Shown: positions 7,043 to 8,628 of the stretch, one piece after another
Position numbering within the stretch: position 1 is the first letter of the stretch
Layout of the letters: the number at the start of each line of letters is the position of its first letter
DNA from: Gemmatimonadota bacterium
GTDB lineage: Bacteria > Gemmatimonadota > Gemmatimonadetes > Gemmatimonadales > GWC2-71-9
DNA: 8,628 nt
Assembly: GCA_003221075.1 (NCBI GenBank)
Contig: QHUF01000307.1
Coordinates: 1-8,628, forward strand
Direction: 5' to 3'
Program-made: the position numbers and the translations under genes
Notes under the pieces: generated by a model
The model's database searches: none
Told to the model about the DNA's origin: nothing
What the model saw: the letters and a program-made list of their open reading frames with translations, nothing else

Positions 7043-7054
7043 GACCTCCCGACC

Positions 7055-7807
7055 ATGAACACCGGCACCATCACCCTGCGCAGCCTGGAACAATTGCGCG
7101 ATTTCGAGGCCTGCGTGGAGCTGCAGCGCGAGACGTGGGGACGCGACTTCAGCTCCTGCGTCCCGGCCCCGCTTCTCATGGTCACGCAGAAAATCGGCGG
7201 CGTGACGGCAGGCGCATTCGACGGGGATGAGCGCCTGCTCGGGTTCGTCTTCGGGATCACGGGCTACAGCGGCGGCCGCCCGATCCATTGGTCGCACATG
7301 CTCGCGGTGCGGGAGGACGCGCGGAACACCGGGCTCGGCGTCAAGTTGAAGTTGTACCAGCGCGAGCTGCTGCTGCAACAGGGCGTGGACACGGCGCGTT
7401 GGACCTTCGATCCCCTGGTCGCCAAGAACGCGCACATCAACCTCAACCGGCTGGGCGCCGTCGTGGTGGAGCACGTCGAGAACATGTACGGCGACTCCAA
7501 CAGCACGCTCCACGCGGGGCTCGGGACCGATCGTTTCGTTGCGGAGTGGCGACTCGCCGACGAGCGCGTCGCACGCGTGATCGCGGGACTTGAGACTGCG
7601 GGAGAGGAATCCTCGTCGAGATCGCCAGTGCGCGTCGAGATTCCTGCCGACGTCTATGACGTCCTGGAGCACGCTCCGCATGAGGCGGTGCAGTGGCGCG
7701 CCCGCACGCGCGCGGCGTTCCGGCAGCACCTGGCACAGGGCTATCGGGTGATGACCTTCTCTCGTGATCCCGCGTCTGGACGCTGCTTCTATGGGCTTGC
7801 GCGGTGA
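7055..7807 (+). CDS. GNAT-superfamily acyltransferase (COG3375 type), probable N-acyl/N-succinyltransferase partner of the racemase
   Basis: The protein has 250 residues from ATG 7055. The acyl-CoA-binding motif A is visible as HWSHMLAVREDARNTGLG (78-95), where R90-N-T-G93-L-G95 is the R/Q-x-x-G-x-G/A pyrophosphate loop. TFDPLVAKNAHINLNRLGAVV (118-137) is the characteristic downstream block of COG3375 proteins. A tail beyond the GNAT core (about 190-250, including PADVYDVLEH and RTRAAFRQHLAQGYRVMTF) is also usual in that group. There is no signal peptide, so it is cytoplasmic. Its TGA overlaps the GTG of the next gene, so the two products are made together. In Geobacillus kaustophilus an N-succinylamino acid racemase is encoded with a GNAT that succinylates D-amino acids; by analogy this protein may acylate the amino acid substrate. 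The acyl donor and amino acid are not determined. The open frame extends upstream to 6539, but that part lies antisense to the regulator and is not credible coding sequence. Confidence 0.88.
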   Translation: MNTGTITLRSLEQLRDFEACVELQRETWGRDFSSCVPAPLLMVTQKIGGVTAGAFDGDERLLGFVFGITGYSGGRPIHWSHMLAVREDARNTGLGVKLKLYQRELLLQQGVDTARWTFDPLVAKNAHINLNRLGAVVVEHVENMYGDSNSTLHAGLGTDRFVAEWRLADERVARVIAGLETAGEESSSRSPVRVEIPADVYDVLEHAPHEAVQWRARTRAAFRQHLAQGYRVMTFSRDPASGRCFYGLAR

Positions 7808-8628
7808 TCTGCATTTCCGAGATCACGCTACGCGAGATTCACCTTCCTCTTAAAGAACCATTCGTCATCTCCTCAGGCGCGGTCACGACGCGTCGCATCC
7901 TGCTGGCCGAGCTGCGAGACCAGGAGGGTGCCGTGGCGTGGTCGGAGTGCCCGGCGGGGGCCGCCCCCAACTACTCGCCTGAAACGATCGACACCGCGTG
8001 GCTTGCCATTACCGCCTGGGTTGCCCCGCGTCTGCTGGGGCGAGCGATCGCGCATCCGCGCGAGGTCCACCCGATCCTGGAGCAGGATTTCCGCGGACAC
8101 TGGATGGCGAAAGCGACCCTCGAGATGGGAGCCTGGGGCCTCGCCGCGGAATCCGCAGGCATCTCCCTGGCCCGATTCATCAGTGGTACGCGCGAGCGAA
8201 TCGAAGTCGGCATTTCGCTCGGCATCGAGGCCACGCCCGCGACGCTGGTCGCGAAAGCACGCCAGGCGCTGGCGCAGGCGTATCACAAGGTGAAGATCAA
8301 GATCAAGCCCGGCTCGGATGTCGACTATGTCCGGGCGGCGCGGGAGGCGCTCGGCCCTGCCGCGCCGCTGATGGTGGACGCGAATAATGCCTACACGCTC
8401 GACGACAGCGATCGACTCGTGCAGCTCGACCAGTTCGGGCTCCTGATGATCGAACAGCCGCTCGCCTGGGACGATCTCGTACGGCATGCGGCATTGCAGC
8501 GGCGCCTGGCGACGCCGATCTGCCTCGACGAATCCATCACGGGCGTCGAGCGCGCGCAGGACATGATCACCCTCGGGGCAGGACGCATCGTCAATATCAA
8601 GCCGGGCAGAGTCGGCGGTTTCACGGCA
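7804..8628 (+). CDS. menC: o-Succinylbenzoate synthase / N-succinylamino acid racemase-type enolase-superfamily enzyme, 3' end outside window
   Basis: The gene starts at GTG 7804, overlapping the GNAT stop (GTGA), and runs open to the window edge: 275 of an expected 365-375 residues. The N-terminal capping domain begins ITLREIHLPLKEPFVISSG. The barrel carries the superfamily's catalytic set: K164-I-K166 (VKIKIKPG), metal ligands Asp192 (VDANNAY), Glu217 (MIEQPL) and Asp242 (CLDES), and the second catalytic Lys266 in NIKPGRVGG. Members either dehydrate SHCHC to o-succinylbenzoate for menaquinone synthesis, racemise N-acylamino acids, or do both. Arg269, three after Lys266, occupies the position reported as an arginine associated with racemase activity in the Amycolatopsis enzyme. 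No men gene is in view, and the GNAT partner and nearby D-aminoacylase favour the racemase role. The symbol menC is the family label only; menaquinone synthesis is not shown. Confidence 0.88.
   Translation, partial: MICISEITLREIHLPLKEPFVISSGAVTTRRILLAELRDQEGAVAWSECPAGAAPNYSPETIDTAWLAITAWVAPRLLGRAIAHPREVHPILEQDFRGHWMAKATLEMGAWGLAAESAGISLARFISGTRERIEVGISLGIEATPATLVAKARQALAQAYHKVKIKIKPGSDVDYVRAAREALGPAAPLMVDANNAYTLDDSDRLVQLDQFGLLMIEQPLAWDDLVRHAALQRRLATPICLDESITGVERAQDMITLGAGRIVNIKPGRVGGFTA

Noticed and set aside
6097..7044. 315-codon plus-strand open frame across the deacylase start and regulator
   Set aside because: It lies opposite the regulator's clear HTH and FCD domains and has no family resemblance.
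6539..7054. N-terminal extension of the GNAT frame
   Set aside because: This part is antisense to the regulator and crosses the promoter region; its translation is Arg/Ala/Ser-rich and unlike GNAT proteins. The protein fits the family from ATG 7055.
1..8628. tRNA, rRNA, CRISPR arrays, insertion sequences or attachment sites
   Set aside because: I looked for repeat-spacer patterns, terminal inverted repeats, transposase motifs and tRNA-like sequences and saw none. Coding sequence covers nearly the whole window.

Overview
The window is a GC-rich, gene-dense bacterial segment with seven protein-coding genes, two of them cut by the window edges, and almost no intergenic DNA. A SusD/RagB-type outer-membrane nutrient-binding protein, together with high GC and secreted hydrolases ending their signal peptides in AQ or AQQ, suggests a Gemmatimonadota-like soil or sediment bacterium. 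A GC-rich Bacteroidota relative is less likely. This assignment is inferred from family content and composition only.

Layout: (1) A left-hand plus-strand block, bases 2-4516, holds the 3' part of a SusD-like gene, an exported class C beta-lactamase-fold serine hydrolase with a DUF3471-like tail, and an exported CocE/NonD-type alpha/beta hydrolase. The last one carries the acidic cluster of the alpha-amino acid ester hydrolases. Gaps are 13-17 bp, so this is probably one operon with a SusC/TonB receptor upstream of the window. (2) Converging on it with a single base between stop codons is a minus-strand pair, bases 6957-4518: a GntR/FadR-type regulator followed by a lipoprotein-like N-acyl-D-amino-acid deacylase (D-aminoacylase) family amidohydrolase. 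(3) Divergent from the regulator is a plus-strand pair, bases 7055-8628: a COG3375-type GNAT acyltransferase whose stop overlaps the GTG start of an enolase-superfamily enzyme of the o-succinylbenzoate synthase / N-succinylamino acid racemase group, truncated at the right edge.

The 97-bp divergent region between the regulator and the GNAT gene contains three GTATCC half-sites. They lie over plausible -35/-10 elements facing both ways and are good candidate operators for the adjacent GntR protein. Both candidate promoters would give leaderless or nearly leaderless transcripts.

Taken together, the genes read as a scavenging system for peptides or conjugates containing alpha-amino or D-amino acids. 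The outer membrane binds the substrate, periplasmic hydrolases and a deacylase release amino acids, and a cytoplasmic GNAT plus racemase inverts the stereochemistry of N-acylated amino acids, as in the Geobacillus D- to L-amino acid pathway. The individual family calls are strong; the joint pathway is inference.
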